Source: Aquila chrysaetos chrysaetos (lineage: Eukaryota; Chordata; Aves; Accipitriformes; Accipitridae). Taken from it: DNA of 64,000 nucleotides. The notes under the pieces were generated by a model. It made no database searches. It saw nothing but the letters and a program-made list of their open reading frames with translations, and was not told the origin of the DNA. The first letter of the stretch is position 1, and every line of letters begins with the position of its first letter. This document shows, piece by piece, positions 43,901 to 55,877 of the stretch. The stretch lies in contig NC_044014.1 in the NCBI RefSeq assembly GCF_900496995.4, forward strand, positions 22,962,234-23,026,233, in the 5' to 3' direction. Position numbers and translations under genes: made by a program.

Positions 43901-46900
43901 AGAGTCCATACTTTTTTCAACTGGTGCCAGAAGGCTGCAGGGAGAAGAAATCAGCCGCTACAGCTGCTGTGGAGCAAACACAGACTGTTCCCTTTTATGC
44001 CAGGCTGGGCTAAGCCTATTTCTCATTATGGATTCTGTCCTGCTTCAAGTTTCCCATATATCACAGTGAGGAGCATTTTAGGGAAGTTTCATAAAATCTG
44101 TCTTTGAATATGAATACTTCCTTGAAATAAACACCGTAGAAGAACATGAAGGGCAAAAAAAAAGTTCTTCCTGTTATTAAAGGAGAGAAATAGGATGATT
44201 AATTCAGAACATCTTATTTATAGTAGTCTACAGGTTGGGGGATCATAGTACAGAAGAGTTACAAAGCACATGTTACTGTTACTCTCTGGGGATATTTGTC
44301 CTTTGTTTTATGCTTCAGAGACTCAAACCTATCTTTGCAGAAATGCTTAAAAAAGCCCTAAAACAACCCAACAACCAGGAATCAAAAAGTTTTCAACTGA
44401 GGGATTTTGGTTTCTCCATTCTCTTGAGTTTCACATGCTTTGAGCAATACAACCACTAAAACTGTTAAAGAAGAGAAAGTGCTAGTTTTACTTTTCTAAA
44501 TAAAAGTACAATGACTCATATAACAGATGATTATGTTATCCATTATAATTGGGCCTTAATATTTGACTGTCAGAAACAGTACTAAAGTTGCTAGGGAAGC
44601 ATGGTTGACAACCAAAAGTTCTCACCATTTCTCAAACACATATCTGTATTTCCTAATTAGAGGAACTCGCAATCACAGTGTCTCAAATACAAGGAAATAA
44701 ACACCTTAATTGCATAACTCTGCTCCAATTCAGATGGGAGATTCCTTAAGCTACAGCTAGACCTACAGAGGCCCTCTCTTCTGCTGGCATCCCATAACCT
44801 GGACACAGACATGCCTGCCTGCTAGCATGAAAGCCACCGCCTACTGCAGGGTTCCAGACTTATCTCCATCATTCTTCCCTTAGGCGCCCTGGGATCTGTT
44901 CTGGAAGCTGTGAAGCACATGAGTAATGCCCTAGCAAACAACTCCCTTCTTTATAAGGCAGGCGTGTTTGTGGCCAGATTGGACCAAGCCAGTGTTTTGC
45001 AAGAGCTGTGAGGCAGCCACTCTCTGACACAGCTTTTGGAGCACCCTACATGCGTTGTGTTATCTGTATGTCATGCCACATAGGAAAGGGTGATGTCCAG
45101 CCATACACATCTGGAGAACTTCTGTTCTAAAGCACCTGACCTCACTTTTTCCTTTTAACTGGAAAAAATTGGCACCCACAGTCTCTATTAAAGCTGCCAT
45201 CAGAGATCATGACAGGCTTCTAATCACTTGAAACTCAAATCTTATCTCTATTTCAGTCCCTTAGTCAGGACCAGGACAACCTGACTGCCCAAGTGTCATT
45301 ATCCAGGTTTATTTCCTCCCAGTGTTTGTAAAAGTGGCAAGGCAATGGGAGGAATGGCAGACAGGTCCTGCTCTGTTCCAATATTGTCTTCAGTTGGAGG
45401 CTTTAAGAGCTTGTCCCTCCAAATTTATTACTGGGGATAGTGAGGTACAGGCTAGAGAAAGCCTCCTGGATGCCTGGTGGGTTTTCCTTCAGGGCTGGAC
45501 CATGAGAAAAAGGGGATGATACGCTTCAGTTTTGTACACTTTGGGATTCCACACTGAATTTCATGAAGGAATAAGCACAGCTCTCTCCTATGGGTTCTTA
45601 AGACTACAGTTTTGAGGGCAGAAACACCCTGCAAGAAATAGGATTAAGGAGGAAATTCTGGATTGACATAAATCAGTGATGAAGCAATGAAGACTAGCTG
45701 TTCTTCCCATTTCCGCTTCAAGTGTAGGAACAAAATACTTATGCTCAAGTCCCAGGGGCAACACTGCCAATTTAGGACTTCCACACACTATTTTACATGG
45801 ACAGTGAAGCCAAATCCCACTTCAGAGCGGACAACTTAATTCTACATCCTCCCTGCAACCCCACTGTCCTCAGTATTCTCCGTCTCCCTGCTGCACCCAA
45901 GCACTAAAACACAGCTGCTTTCCAGACTCCTGGGGCTTCAGAGCTTTTACAATATTCTTCAAAAGAAGATCTGCACTGAATAACTCCTCAGGTTAATGTG
46001 CAATCACAGCTGCCCAGCAGAGAAAGACCTGGGGGTGCTGGTCGACAGCCAGCTGAATATGAGCCAGCAGTGTGCCCAGGTGGCCAAGGCGGCCAACGGC
46101 ATCCTGGCCTGTACCAGAAACAGTGTGGCCAGCAGGAGCAGGGAGGTGATTGTTCCCCTGTACTCGGCACTGGTGAGGCTGCACCTCGAGTACTGTGTTC
46201 AGTTTTGGGCCCCTCACTACAGGACAGACATTGAGTTGCTGGAGCGTATCCAGAGAAGGGCAACAAAGCTGGCGAGGGGCCTGGAGCACGAGTCTTATGA
46301 GGAGCAGCTGAGGGAGCTGGGGCTGTTTAGTCTGGAGAGAAGGAGGCTGAGGGGAGACCTTATCGCTCTCTACAACTACCTGAAAGGGGGTTGTAGTGAG
46401 GTGGGTGCTGGTCTCTTCTGTCAGGTGGCTAGAGATAGGACGAGAGGAGATGGCCTCAAGTTGCGGCAAGGGAGATTTAGGTTGGATATTAGGAAAAATT
46501 TCTTTACTGAGGGGGTTGTCAGGCATTGGAATAGGCTGCCCAGGGAAGTGGTTGAGTCACCGTCCCTGGAGGTATTCAAAAAATGCATAGACAAGGTACT
46601 CCACAACATGGTTTAGTGGGCATGGATGATGGTTGGACTCGATGATCTTGAAGGTCTTTTCCAACCTAAATGATTCTATGATTCTCAAAGCATTCCTGCA
46701 CTTACCACTGGAAGGGGCTTTGCAGGCTCAGCGAGGATCCCCCCTGTGAAAATGACGTGGGGGAGCGTCGGACGGGGAAAGTCCAGCACCACATCATTAC
46801 AGAGGAAAAAGAGACTAGTTCCATGGACAAGGTCCAACATGGATGTCTTGGGCTCCACCCTATGCTTCTCCATGAGGCGTTCAAACTTGGGCAGGATGAC

Positions 46901-47548
46901 CAGCTTTGTAGCCACGCGAGTGATCATGTAGACTAGGAGATTCCAAGTCCTACCAAAGAAGCCCATCCTGTCTGTCATCAGGGAGTTGAACTCAGGGACA
47001 TAGGCAATGGGTGAAGTGGCACCAATCTCCGCTGGGAACCAGAAACCAGTGGAGATCACAGCATATTTGACATGGAGGATGTGGGCCAGGATAAAGCCGC
47101 ACATCTCATTGGGGTCCACCAACAGCAGGTCAAAGTGCTCACACTGGAGTTTCTGCAGAAGGGTATAGTTTCCCAGCACTAGGTCACAGTTTTCCAGGTA
47201 CTTCTCCAAAAAGGAAAACATCTCCAGAGAGGTCATCTTCCCCTGGAAGACACGCTTTATCTTCTCCTGCACCCAGGCATCCGCACTCTCTGTGCTGAAG
47301 ATACCCCAGTACCTCTGCACACGGAAGCCAGGCAGGTAGGTTTCAACATCCCGACCCTCATGAAGAAGTAGCACGGGGTCATGGCCCCGGTCAGTCAGTG
47401 CCTCTGCCACTCGCATAAAGACTCGCAAGTGGCTGTCAAAGACTATGGTGGGCATGATCAGCACCTTGGCACAGTGCATTGGCTCCGGAGTGAATGCAGC
47501 CACTAGGAAGAGAAGAGCAGCAGGGCATGGTAGCACCATCACCTTCAT
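40925..47548 (-). CDS. UGT8-like UDP-glycosyltransferase (ceramide galactosyltransferase paralogue)
   Basis: The CDS joins 47548-46706, 43197-43058, 42887-42811, 42427-42208 and 41240-40925 on the minus strand (1596 nt, 531 residues; human UGT8 is 541), with all phases matching. The UGT8 family transfers galactose from UDP-galactose to ceramide on the ER luminal side. A signal peptide ([19 protein letters not shown]) is followed by the conserved histidine at residue 40 (FDSH). The region with [12 protein letters not shown] and [14 protein letters not shown] is very UGT8-like. The UDP-sugar-binding signature runs from WLPQNDLLG through [11 protein letters not shown] (His364) to GDQ (387-389). 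One membrane segment lies at about 480-505, and the protein ends KKLQ, a KKxx ER-retrieval signal. The exon pattern (large first exon, a 220-nt exon) is that of UGT8. The first exon has only two bases before the ATG after an acceptor, so an upstream non-coding exon must exist. Whether it makes galactosylceramide or another glycoside is unknown. Confidence 0.93.
43198..46705 (-). other. UGT8-like gene, intron after coding exon 1
   Basis: The intron runs from donor CCAGTG|GTAAGTG to acceptor TTTTCCCGCAG|GG. It contains the CR1 insertion at 46008-46685, which leaves only 20 bases between the CR1 tail and the exon. Nothing else is recognised. Confidence 0.8.
46008..46685 (+). mobile_element. CR1 LINE, 5'-truncated, ORF2 C-terminus intact
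   Basis: From [14 protein letters not shown] to the stop at 46616 the frame is open for about 200 codons with no frameshift. It shows the CR1 ORF2 tail motifs [36 protein letters not shown] and [11 protein letters not shown] 3' UTR follows with GGTTGGACTCGATGATCTT, TTCCAACCTAAATGATTCT and the terminal TGATTCTATGATTCT. The polymerase core and everything upstream are missing, so it cannot move itself. The intact frame suggests a fairly young copy. It is inserted opposite to the host gene. Confidence 0.95.
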
Positions 47549-47689
47549 CACTGCAAGGAGAGAAACATGCCATTAATATAGTATTAAATGCTCTGTCATG
47601 TACTTGGACAACTAACAACTGGGATTGTAGCTGCCAGCCAGAAGCTCATGAGCTGGGAGAGGAGAGCAGTCTAGAGTTCATCACTAGAG

Positions 47690-47775
47690 AAAAAAAAAAC
47701 CCCAACAAATCAACAAACACCAAAAACGAATTTTTAAAAAGCCACAAAAGATTAAAAAAAACCAAAAAACCAAAG
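47690..47775. repeat. A-rich low-complexity tract
   Basis: The tract is mostly A with scattered CC and C, interrupted by ATTTTTAAAAAG. No element body was recognised on either side. Confidence 0.6.
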
Positions 47776-50700
47776 TCAGATATCAGGGTGTATCAGGGGA
47801 GATTTCCAGAAATTCAAAACCTCTCCTCTGTAGTCCTAAGGCTCAAAAACTAGCGGACTGACTTGCAGAGAGTTAGAGAGGGAGAGTGGCTGGAGGAGCT
47901 CTGCTGGGTCTCAGCACCAGCAGAGACACTTGCTGCTCAATCCCCAGTTACCGCTACAGAACAGGCACAGCTGGATTTCATTTCTATTTCTGCCCAGCCA
48001 GAATAGCTGGTTCCCTCTGAGCCCTTAATGTCTGTGCAAGCTCACTGGGAGGCCTGCAGAGCCCCGTGGAAATGCTGAGAGGCAAACTCCGGCTTTGGCC
48101 CTCGCAAAGCTGGCAAACCACCTTGCTCAGCACAGACAGGGTGGGAGCGAGCCCAGGTCACAGCAGGACCCTCCGAGAGGAACCGCAATCCCGGAGAGTG
48201 CACCAGGGGTCTGGACAGAGCTGCTCCGCTACAGATCAGCTGTGGGACGATGGGGAGACTCGGGGGAAAGAGCTGGGAAGGGAAAGCAGGCACCAGGATG
48301 CTGATGCACTGGAAGAAGGCAAACCCAGAAAGCAGCCCCACAGATAACGTGCAACACCCGTGGCACACTGATGCCCCTTAGTCACACTCCTACGGCTATC
48401 ATCCCATTCCCGGTTTGGTGAAACACCCAACATTTCTGTTGTGTAAGGGATGTTGCTACATCACTGGAAGCGAACGCGCCTCACCCACACCTTACATTAT
48501 TTTAGGAGAAGAATTACATGATAATTATTTGGGAATAGTCAGAAGCAGAGCTGTGTCCTGAGGACCCAGTTCAGACATGCTAGGAAGGGTGGGGGGAAAG
48601 AAGTTACAATAGGAACAATTATAAGTGGATTTTGGATGGCCCCACACACTAAGCCCCAGGAGGACTGCAGGGATGTGGTAGAGCAGAATTTGGTACAAGA
48701 TTTTCTGCCAGCCTCTCCACTATTGCTTGATCAATTAAGAGGCAGGAAAGAAAGTCCCAGATAAGATCCTGCTAAATACCACCTTCAGACTCCCCTCAGC
48801 AGCTGGATATCTGTGGCCAGAGATAGCATATGGGGGTGCAGACATGGGAGAGTAAAAGTGCCATACTCCCACTGCATTGCTCTCCTGTCCCATGTGGGGA
48901 CAGGACATGAGAAAGGAACAGAGCAGTCAGTGGCTGAGACCCTCTGCTGTTTCACAGGCAACTCCTACTAGTGCTTGGACTCCCACCCTTCCCACCCAGG
49001 GCCAACCGGCTGGCTGTGCCTGCAGGAGTGATGAGAAACATGAGAAATGCTAGCAGATACCAAGGGGGTAGTTGGACCCACAGAGCATGAGCTCCAGGAG
49101 GATGGACACAAAGGTGATGGGCTGGAGAGAAGAGAGTAGAAGCCCCGTGAGGAAAGTAAGGATCTGCCCAAAATCCTGCCTCCCTGCCAGCGGGAACAGG
49201 CTGGCCCGTGCCAGCAGCGCTGGCCACCAGGGAGCTACAGCCCACAAAGCTGGTCTAGTTCTCTGCTTACTTGAGAGGCCCAGAGGGGATTTATTCTGCT
49301 CAACACCAGAGAAGGTAAAGCATTTGGCTGCGACCTTGCACAGCAGATCCAGAGCGCATGCAGCTTCCAGGGGAGAAAGGGAGGGATGGCAGCTCTGTAC
49401 TGCTGGCTTTCTCCAGGACAGTGGGGAGCTCAGGACAGGCTCCATGACAGGAACAGGTGTAGGCTTGTCCTGGGGCACCTGGTAGGTCGTACACACACAT
49501 AAGTATGCTGAGAAGAGCAGAAAAAGTGGTTTTATATGTGGGGCGGGGTGTTTTCTCATTGGGCAACAAGATGAAGAAACAGTGCAAGTTATTTAAAGAA
49601 AAAATTTGTCACCCATCTTCAGCAAGGAACATGTCCTCCACATGCCGTGGACCTACGTGCCAGACATTTCTGAGACCCTCAGCTCTGCTGGGACCTGCTG
49701 TGGGCTACCAAAATCCAAATGACAAGTAAGCTGTCAATCTCAGCCCTCAGGCCAGGGGCACATGCTGACACAGGAGACCTGCAAACTGCTGTTGGCTGCT
49801 TCATCCCTTCCAACATCAGGAGCAATCCCTAAGGGTGCTGGCCCAGGAACCCCTTCTCCCTGGCCAGGCCACAAGGGAGGCTGTAAATATTCCTAAGTGG
49901 TGAGAGGATGCCAGGCTGCAGGAAGGGACCTTTTTTCCTACCCCAGCTCGGTACCACCAGAGCTAATCTCTGCTCTGGCCATGCCCAGAGAGGTACCCTG
50001 GCCACAGCTCCAGCCCTAGATCTGTGCTGGATACATCAGGCAGGATTCCAACCAGGCACATCGCTGCTTTTTAGTGCTCCTGGGATATAATCAAGGCATA
50101 ACTATCAGCTCAAAGGGCAGTACTCTTCTCTCCATCCCTTATTCAGCAACTGGTCACTGTTAGAATCTCAGGTTGATAGCAAAGGGGAAAGAAGACCCAG
50201 ACCTTATGCACACAAGGGCTAAATGGCCTAGATGAGGGAAGGCTCAAAATCTACCTGCTCGCTTCCCCGCTTTACATCTTACCAACACTGAGCAACAAAG
50301 CTGCCCCATAAGCTTTGCAGCAGGATCCTCCAGCAAGGGCAGGTGCTGTGGCCAGTGCAGCACCATCCGCAGGGCGGGGTGCTGGCTGCAGCCCAGCCCT
50401 CTGGCTATGGGAGTTCAGAATCCTGCACCCGCTGTCGGGCTGCAGGCAGGTGGTCTTCAACAGAAACCTCCAAACCATTGGGCACAGGAACACGATTCTG
50501 CAGGGATGTGAATTCACAGCCTGCACCTTGGCAGAGGTGTGAAATCCAGGTAAACGACAGACCCCACACTAGATCTGAGAGCAGAGCAGACAGAACCACC
50601 TCCTCATTTGTGATCTGGAAGTCCTGAGCTAGGGGCTAAATCATAAATATTGCAAGAAATAACACTGCCACTGCAAGGAGAAGGCCTGTAAAGAGAGAAT

Positions 50701-51988
50701 AGACCCTTCCCTGTTTTCATGACAAGCGCTCAGTAAAGCCACGCTGACTGGCTGATTTACACAGAGCAATCCCCCCAACACCACAGTTAACATTACAGCC
50801 AGAAGTCAGGGTTCAAGAAAACTATTAAAAAGGCCCATGCCACAGAGGCTTTAAGCTTCACTGCTGCAGTCGGCAGGGCAGGCACCCGGGTAAGAGCCAG
50901 GACCAGAGCCTGCTGCAGGAGAGGTGGGCAGGGGGAAACCCTCTCATGACTGCCACTGCGGGCAGCAGCATCCCCCCTGACCTGCACGCCTGGCCACCCG
51001 CAGCTGCTCGGAGTCTGCTTTCAAAGCCACAGCAATGCACTGAAATTGAAATGGGAGGCAGCAGAAAGGGAATAGAGAGAAAACAGCCCTCTGAAACCCC
51101 CCTGAGAAATCTCTTAATGGGCTGAAATTTGCCCCTTGATTTTGCCCTATTTAACATGTTTCACAGGGTATGACTTTGATATTGATGGAAAATTACATCA
51201 GTTTAACTTAAGTGAAGTAACTGAACAGCTACAGCTCTAAAGATAAACATTTCTTTAATTCAGGTGCCTTTTATTAGGTTGAAGTACTAAAACCTCTGAC
51301 AGCAGTCTAGGCAGAGAAGCCCATGAAGAAAGGGCAGCGAACAGACGCCAGTGCAAGGACCCTGCCATTTACATCTCTCCCTCTCCTCCAGTATTTTGTA
51401 TTACCTAGTTACTGCCTAGGACTTGGAAGCCTGTATCCAGGGGGCTGAATTATTTCCCTTCCTGCATCCTAGTCTCTATCCAGCTCTTGGTCACAGTAAG
51501 AAGAGCTGTTTTCACTGTAAACTTCTCAAGAGTTAACAAAGCAGCACAATTAATTTGAAGCCGAAAGGAAAAGGCATCTTCACTTGGATGCTCAAAACTC
51601 TTCGCAGAATAAGAGACCAAAGTTTGCCTCACCTGTTGGGTATGATCCAGAAAAACACAGGACCATCTGCTACCATCAGGTTGATGGCAGCCAACCCAGA
51701 TGTGGCTAATTTATGGAAGCCAAAACTCCATACAAGTAGGTGAGTATGCAGTTCTGAGACCAATTCTGCCACTGCAGGAAGATGTCACACTACAAGCAGG
51801 AGATGCCCAGGGGAATCTCTAGTAAAAACCTAGAAGATACAATGCTGTATAAAGTAAACTTAATAAAGCATATGTTGAAGCAGGGGAGTCTAACCTCAAT
51901 CACATCCAACCCAGTGCTTGGTGGGCTTCTGTGCTCTGGTTTTGGATTGTCACAGACTCCTGCTTCACCAGAGTCACCTGGGTAAATA

Positions 51989-52054
51989 ACACTAACCCTA
52001 AAATACTAACATTAGTATTACAGTATACTAATACTAGTATTAGTATTTTAGTGT
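51989..52054. repeat. AT-rich imperfect inverted repeat
   Basis: ACACTAA and AAAATACTAA on the left (split by CCCT) are complementary to TTAGTATTTTAGTGT at 52040-52054. Several TAGTATTA/TAATACTA units lie between, including the self-complementary AATACTAGTATT. It could form a hairpin. No transposon ends or target duplications were seen. Confidence 0.6.
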
Positions 52055-53429
52055 AGAAAACAATGAGCAAGAAAAAAAAGACTCCACTTCAAATATAAGC
52101 CTCCCCAGGCAGCCCACAGCCCTGAGTTTCTAAAAATATTGTTCGCACACAGAGTGAACAGTGCACAGATGGTCTGCTCAAAACAGCATACCTTTCTAGC
52201 ATTTTTCTTTCAACATCTTCATGGTGGCCCACAAGAAACACAAAGAATGAAGAAAACCCAGATCCCCAGACGACCAAAGGGAACAACCACAACAGTGATC
52301 AGGTCAGCATCAGAATAACTCATACTTTACACCACACTCGGTGCTACTGCTTCCACACAACAGCATCTGAAGTGTTCTCTTTACCCTCATCCATTTTGGA
52401 CAACGGTTGATGTAGTCCCCACTCAGTTCCAAGCTTTTGGGACCTTGGCCATCTTCAACACCCTTCCTGGCTCATCAGAATTTCATGGAGGAAGGTCTAC
52501 AGGCAAGTTGGGAATCTGTGGGCCAGCGGGAGGCTGGCAGTCCATAGGTCACAGCCAGGGAACCATGGTACTAAAGAAAATACTGGTCTGTAACAACTGA
52601 GAAAATAAATAAAGATCTGTATCTCAGCTATCAAGGTATTTGAAACTATACACACCTTCAAGAACTTGAGCCGGGGGATGGTGTCAAACACCGCAGATCT
52701 GCTTCCCCATTTGGCCTCTTGTCATACATTTAATCTGTCCAGGTGGTAAGCGAGCTTCCCCCTACCCCAAGTCCACAGGCTTCCTGGTTGTCTTCTGAAA
52801 GGGACAGAGGTGATTTGTGACACGACGGTGCTCTGCAACAGCAAGTTGTTCCAGATGGCCTTTTCCCCTCACTTGCAGCGCGGTTGCCAAGACAGAAGCG
52901 GCTGATGTGAGGCCGTGCTCCTTGTGAGCAGTCTCAGGTCTGCAGTGTGGAAGTACTTAAGAACATTATTTGTAATCCCTGGATGCAAGAGACCGAAAGG
53001 CTTGGGGCCATTTCCAAATATTCATGTGAGCCATAGATATTGAAGTGAGAGCACACAACAGTTCAGTGCACATTTTGGTCTTAAGAAGGGGTTGTGTCTG
53101 CATGACAACCAAGTTGAACAAGTTCTTGAGACTGCAGAGAAAACTGGAGAGATAGAAGTGACCAAACTTTAGAGAAGCGGTCAAGAGGGGTGGAGAGGAA
53201 AAGAGTTTTCTATTTACTGCCCTGTCATTTCAGTTTCTTTCTGCAGAGAAGCGTCACATTAAAAGAAAAGTCATTAAACATCCCAGAAGGTTGTGAAACC
53301 TTGTGTAGGAAGCACTGGGGATTGATAAAGTCCTGACAGACAAGTCTGATCACATTTGACAGAATTACAGAAGCGGAGAAACTAGAGATGAGTCTTATCT
53401 TCAATAAAGCAATTGACACCCTCACGTAA

Positions 53430-53476
53430 AAAACAAAACAAAACAAAACCAAACCACCCCCCCCCAAAAAACCCAA
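53430..53476. repeat. Low-complexity (CAAAA)n and C-run tract
   Basis: Repeated ACAAAACAAAAC units run into a stretch of about ten C. It is a simple repeat. Confidence 0.75.
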
Positions 53477-53879
53477 ATCAAACAGCTCCTTGGCTCTGAG
53501 CACACCGGAGGAATGAGACCTGGCTGAGAGGCCACAAACAAAGGTTGAGGAGGGATGCATAGGAAGAGGAGGCAGAACAAGAGAGGGAAGACACTCCTGA
53601 GATCTAATCTCCTAGAGGAAGATGAAGCAAGTCACACGAAAGCGCTTTGAACATTTGTTCAGGTGCCAAGGCTCTGATCCTGCACAGTTAAGCAGATGCT
53701 TAACTCGCGCCCTTCAGTAGCCCTCTTGAAGTCACACAGGCTCTTCACACACATCCCGGCAGAGTCAGGGCCAAGCCGCCAGCTGGGAACTCAAACCGTT
53801 GCCCTCTCTCCCTCCCTGCCAGCAGCAGAGAAGCGTTCAGGCGCCTCTGCCATTAGCTCAGAAAGTTCGATCCAGCCCT

Positions 53880-54760
53880 TCAGCGTTCTGCCGGGGCGCC
53901 ACCGGCGGCCGTGCAGCACCCGCGGGCGCTCCCACCGCCCGCGCCCGCAGCTCACGCCGAGCCAACCCGTCCGCGCAGCCCACCGACCCCGCTGCCGCCG
54001 CGAGCGCCCGGGGGCAGAAGGACCCTCCTGCTCGCACGGCAGCCGGGCGGGACGGCCGGCGACGGGGCGGACGCCGCAGCCCTGGGCCGCGCTCGCACCG
54101 GCGGCGGCGGGGCGCTCCCCAGGGCTCGCCGCGGGCGCCCCGACAGGGAGGCGGCGCCGCACCTGCGGGGCCGAGAGCCGCCCCGGCGGGACGGGACGGG
54201 ACGGGAAGGATGGGGCGGCGGGGGTGAGGAGCACCGGGCGCAGCTGCTCCCGCGCCGGCTACCTCTCGGACCGCCCGTCCCGGACCCCTCCGCCACGCCC
54301 GCCCCGCCGGCAGCCGTGCCGGCACCCACCTGCAGCGAGTCCCGCCGGGAGCGCGGCCCGAGTGGCGGCGGTGAGAAGGGAGCAGCAGCCGCCGCCCGCC
54401 TTCCCCTTTCAGGCCGGCCGGCGGCGGGCGCGGGCGGGGCCGGGCGGCGCAGCCCCGGCCCACGGGCCGCACCCACGGGCCGCCCCGCCCGCCCGGGCCG
54501 AGGCAGGCGCTCGGCCGCACGGAAGCGGGGCGAGAGGGTCGATGGGGGGAGCACGGAGAGCCGCCCCCGCCCCGCTCCGGCAGCTCGGGCAGGCAGGGAG
54601 GCAGTGCCCGGCAGCTCCCGCTTGTGTCTCCTGCCGGGCCGGTGTGTCAAAAGGGCGTCAGAGCACCTCTCCACTGACCGGGGCTGGACCCCACTCAGTC
54701 ACTGACAGAGCCAGGACCCCCTCTGCGGGATCCGTGAGAGGAGGGGGACGGCGGGGTTGC
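53880..54760 (-). promoter_or_regulatory. CpG island, likely promoter of the UGT8-like gene
   Basis: This is the most GC- and CpG-dense stretch of the window, with a (GGGAC)n run near 54188-54206 and many GGGCGG/CCGCCC boxes. It lies upstream of the UGT8-like gene and beyond the 3' end of NOLC1, so by position it should serve the former. A minus-strand donor-like CTGCAG|GTGGGTG at 54329-54330 would end a non-coding exon starting between about 54350 and 54700. The assignment is inference; no transcript evidence is available. Confidence 0.5.
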
Positions 54761-55871
54761 ACGCACAGTACTCAGGACAGCGAAATGGAAAGGATGGCGC
54801 ATAGGGGAATTAGGACGCCGGGGACGGTCACCCATACATGTACAGCACATGCCAGAGGGGGATGTCCTGTTAGTCCAGTTCCAGCCTTAACCGCAGCAGA
54901 AACTGCACCAGTGATGCACAGGGAAACTAAGCCGAGGTGCTCCACGAGGTGTGTCCTTTACAGCAGGACAGCGGCAGAGAGCAGAGATGTAGGTTAAGCC
55001 TGCCTAGCAGCTGCAAAACCTTGCCAAGGGAGCCGTATTCCCCTAGGAGTGCCAAGCACATGGGAGAGCACGTAGCTTTGAGAGTCTCACAAAGCATTCC
55101 CCAACCCACCACTTGTTGCACGTGCTCAGTCAGCTGCTGATCTCCAGCGAGGCTAACAATATTCTTTGCATCTGCTGCTGAAACTTCAGACAGTGAGTGT
55201 TACACCTTCTCCTACAACACCACATTTGAGGTGGAAGGCGGTGGCAGACAGCGTTGCTTACAGAGCAGTTGACAGCCCAATCTGCCTGGCGATTCATCCC
55301 AACCTTTCCACAGAAGCATAGCACAAGGGGTAAAAATAAGCACTACAGCACACAAGATCTCCACCACTCTCTCTCTAATAGGCCCTACCTATTAGCAAGT
55401 TTCTTTTCCCTGCACACATGGGCACATGTCTAAGGGGACACAGAAATTACTTCTTTTAGCCAGGTATATACAGAATTTTTCAGTTATGGCCTACTGTTTC
55501 CTATTCCCATAGGCTGGTGCTACTTAAGTTATATTGCCAGCTGCCATACAGCTAAATTGGCAGCAATATTTGAGAAGAACTAACCAGATATTCTGGTAGG
55601 AAGGGACTTGAGCAGCCTCAGTTTGTCTTTGTATAAGCAAATATTACTCTAGAGTTTTATCCAAATTTCTTGCAGAGTCACTCAACAGCCAGCTGCACAG
55701 GCCACCTTTCACTTCTGAAGGCCTGTTACCTGCACATGAGCATGTAACTAAGGAGGCAAGTGGTTGTAGACAGATGTACAGACAGTGCTGCATCACCCCC
55801 AGCACCCATACCCTCCCTGCTATTCCACACCTTTAACTACCAGATCCACTCAGATTACAAAGGCAGCAATC
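54761..55871. other. Spacer between UGT8-like promoter and NOLC1 3' end
   Basis: No coding sequence, repeat or RNA gene was recognised here. Confidence 0.5.
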
Positions 55872-55877
55872 TTTATT
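55872..55877 (-). terminator. NOLC1: Candidate NOLC1 poly(A) signal
   Basis: TTTATT on plus is AATAAA on minus, in AAAATAAAGATTGC context, and would give a 3' UTR of about 2 kb. A nearer AATAAA at 57294-57299 would give about 560 bases. Either or both may be used. Confidence 0.4.

Larger units (their letters stand above)
47551..54329 (-). other. Probable 5' intron of the UGT8-like gene
   Basis: The acceptor CTCTCCTTGCAG ends at 47551, two bases before the start codon, so the gene has an intron upstream. The best donor candidate is CTGCAG|GTGGGTG at 54329-54330 in the CpG island, which would make the intron about 6.8 kb. The interior has an A-rich tract (47690-47775), an AT-rich imperfect hairpin (51989-52054) and a low-complexity CAAAA/C run (53430-53476). 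No coding exon was recognised. Confidence 0.45.

Noticed and set aside
46008-46616. CR1 open frame as a host protein-coding gene
   Set aside because: It is the C-terminal piece of LINE ORF2, lacks the polymerase core, and its ATG is a chance codon at the truncation point.
47549-47551. GTG one codon upstream as start of the UGT8-like protein
   Set aside because: The splice acceptor ends inside this codon, so it is not in the mature mRNA; the ATG at 47548 is the start.
53696-54997. 433-codon open frame on the plus strand
   Set aside because: It lies in a CpG island where stops are rare, has competing long frames in other phases on both strands, and its Arg/Pro/Ala/Gly-rich composition is pure GC bias. 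No domain was seen.
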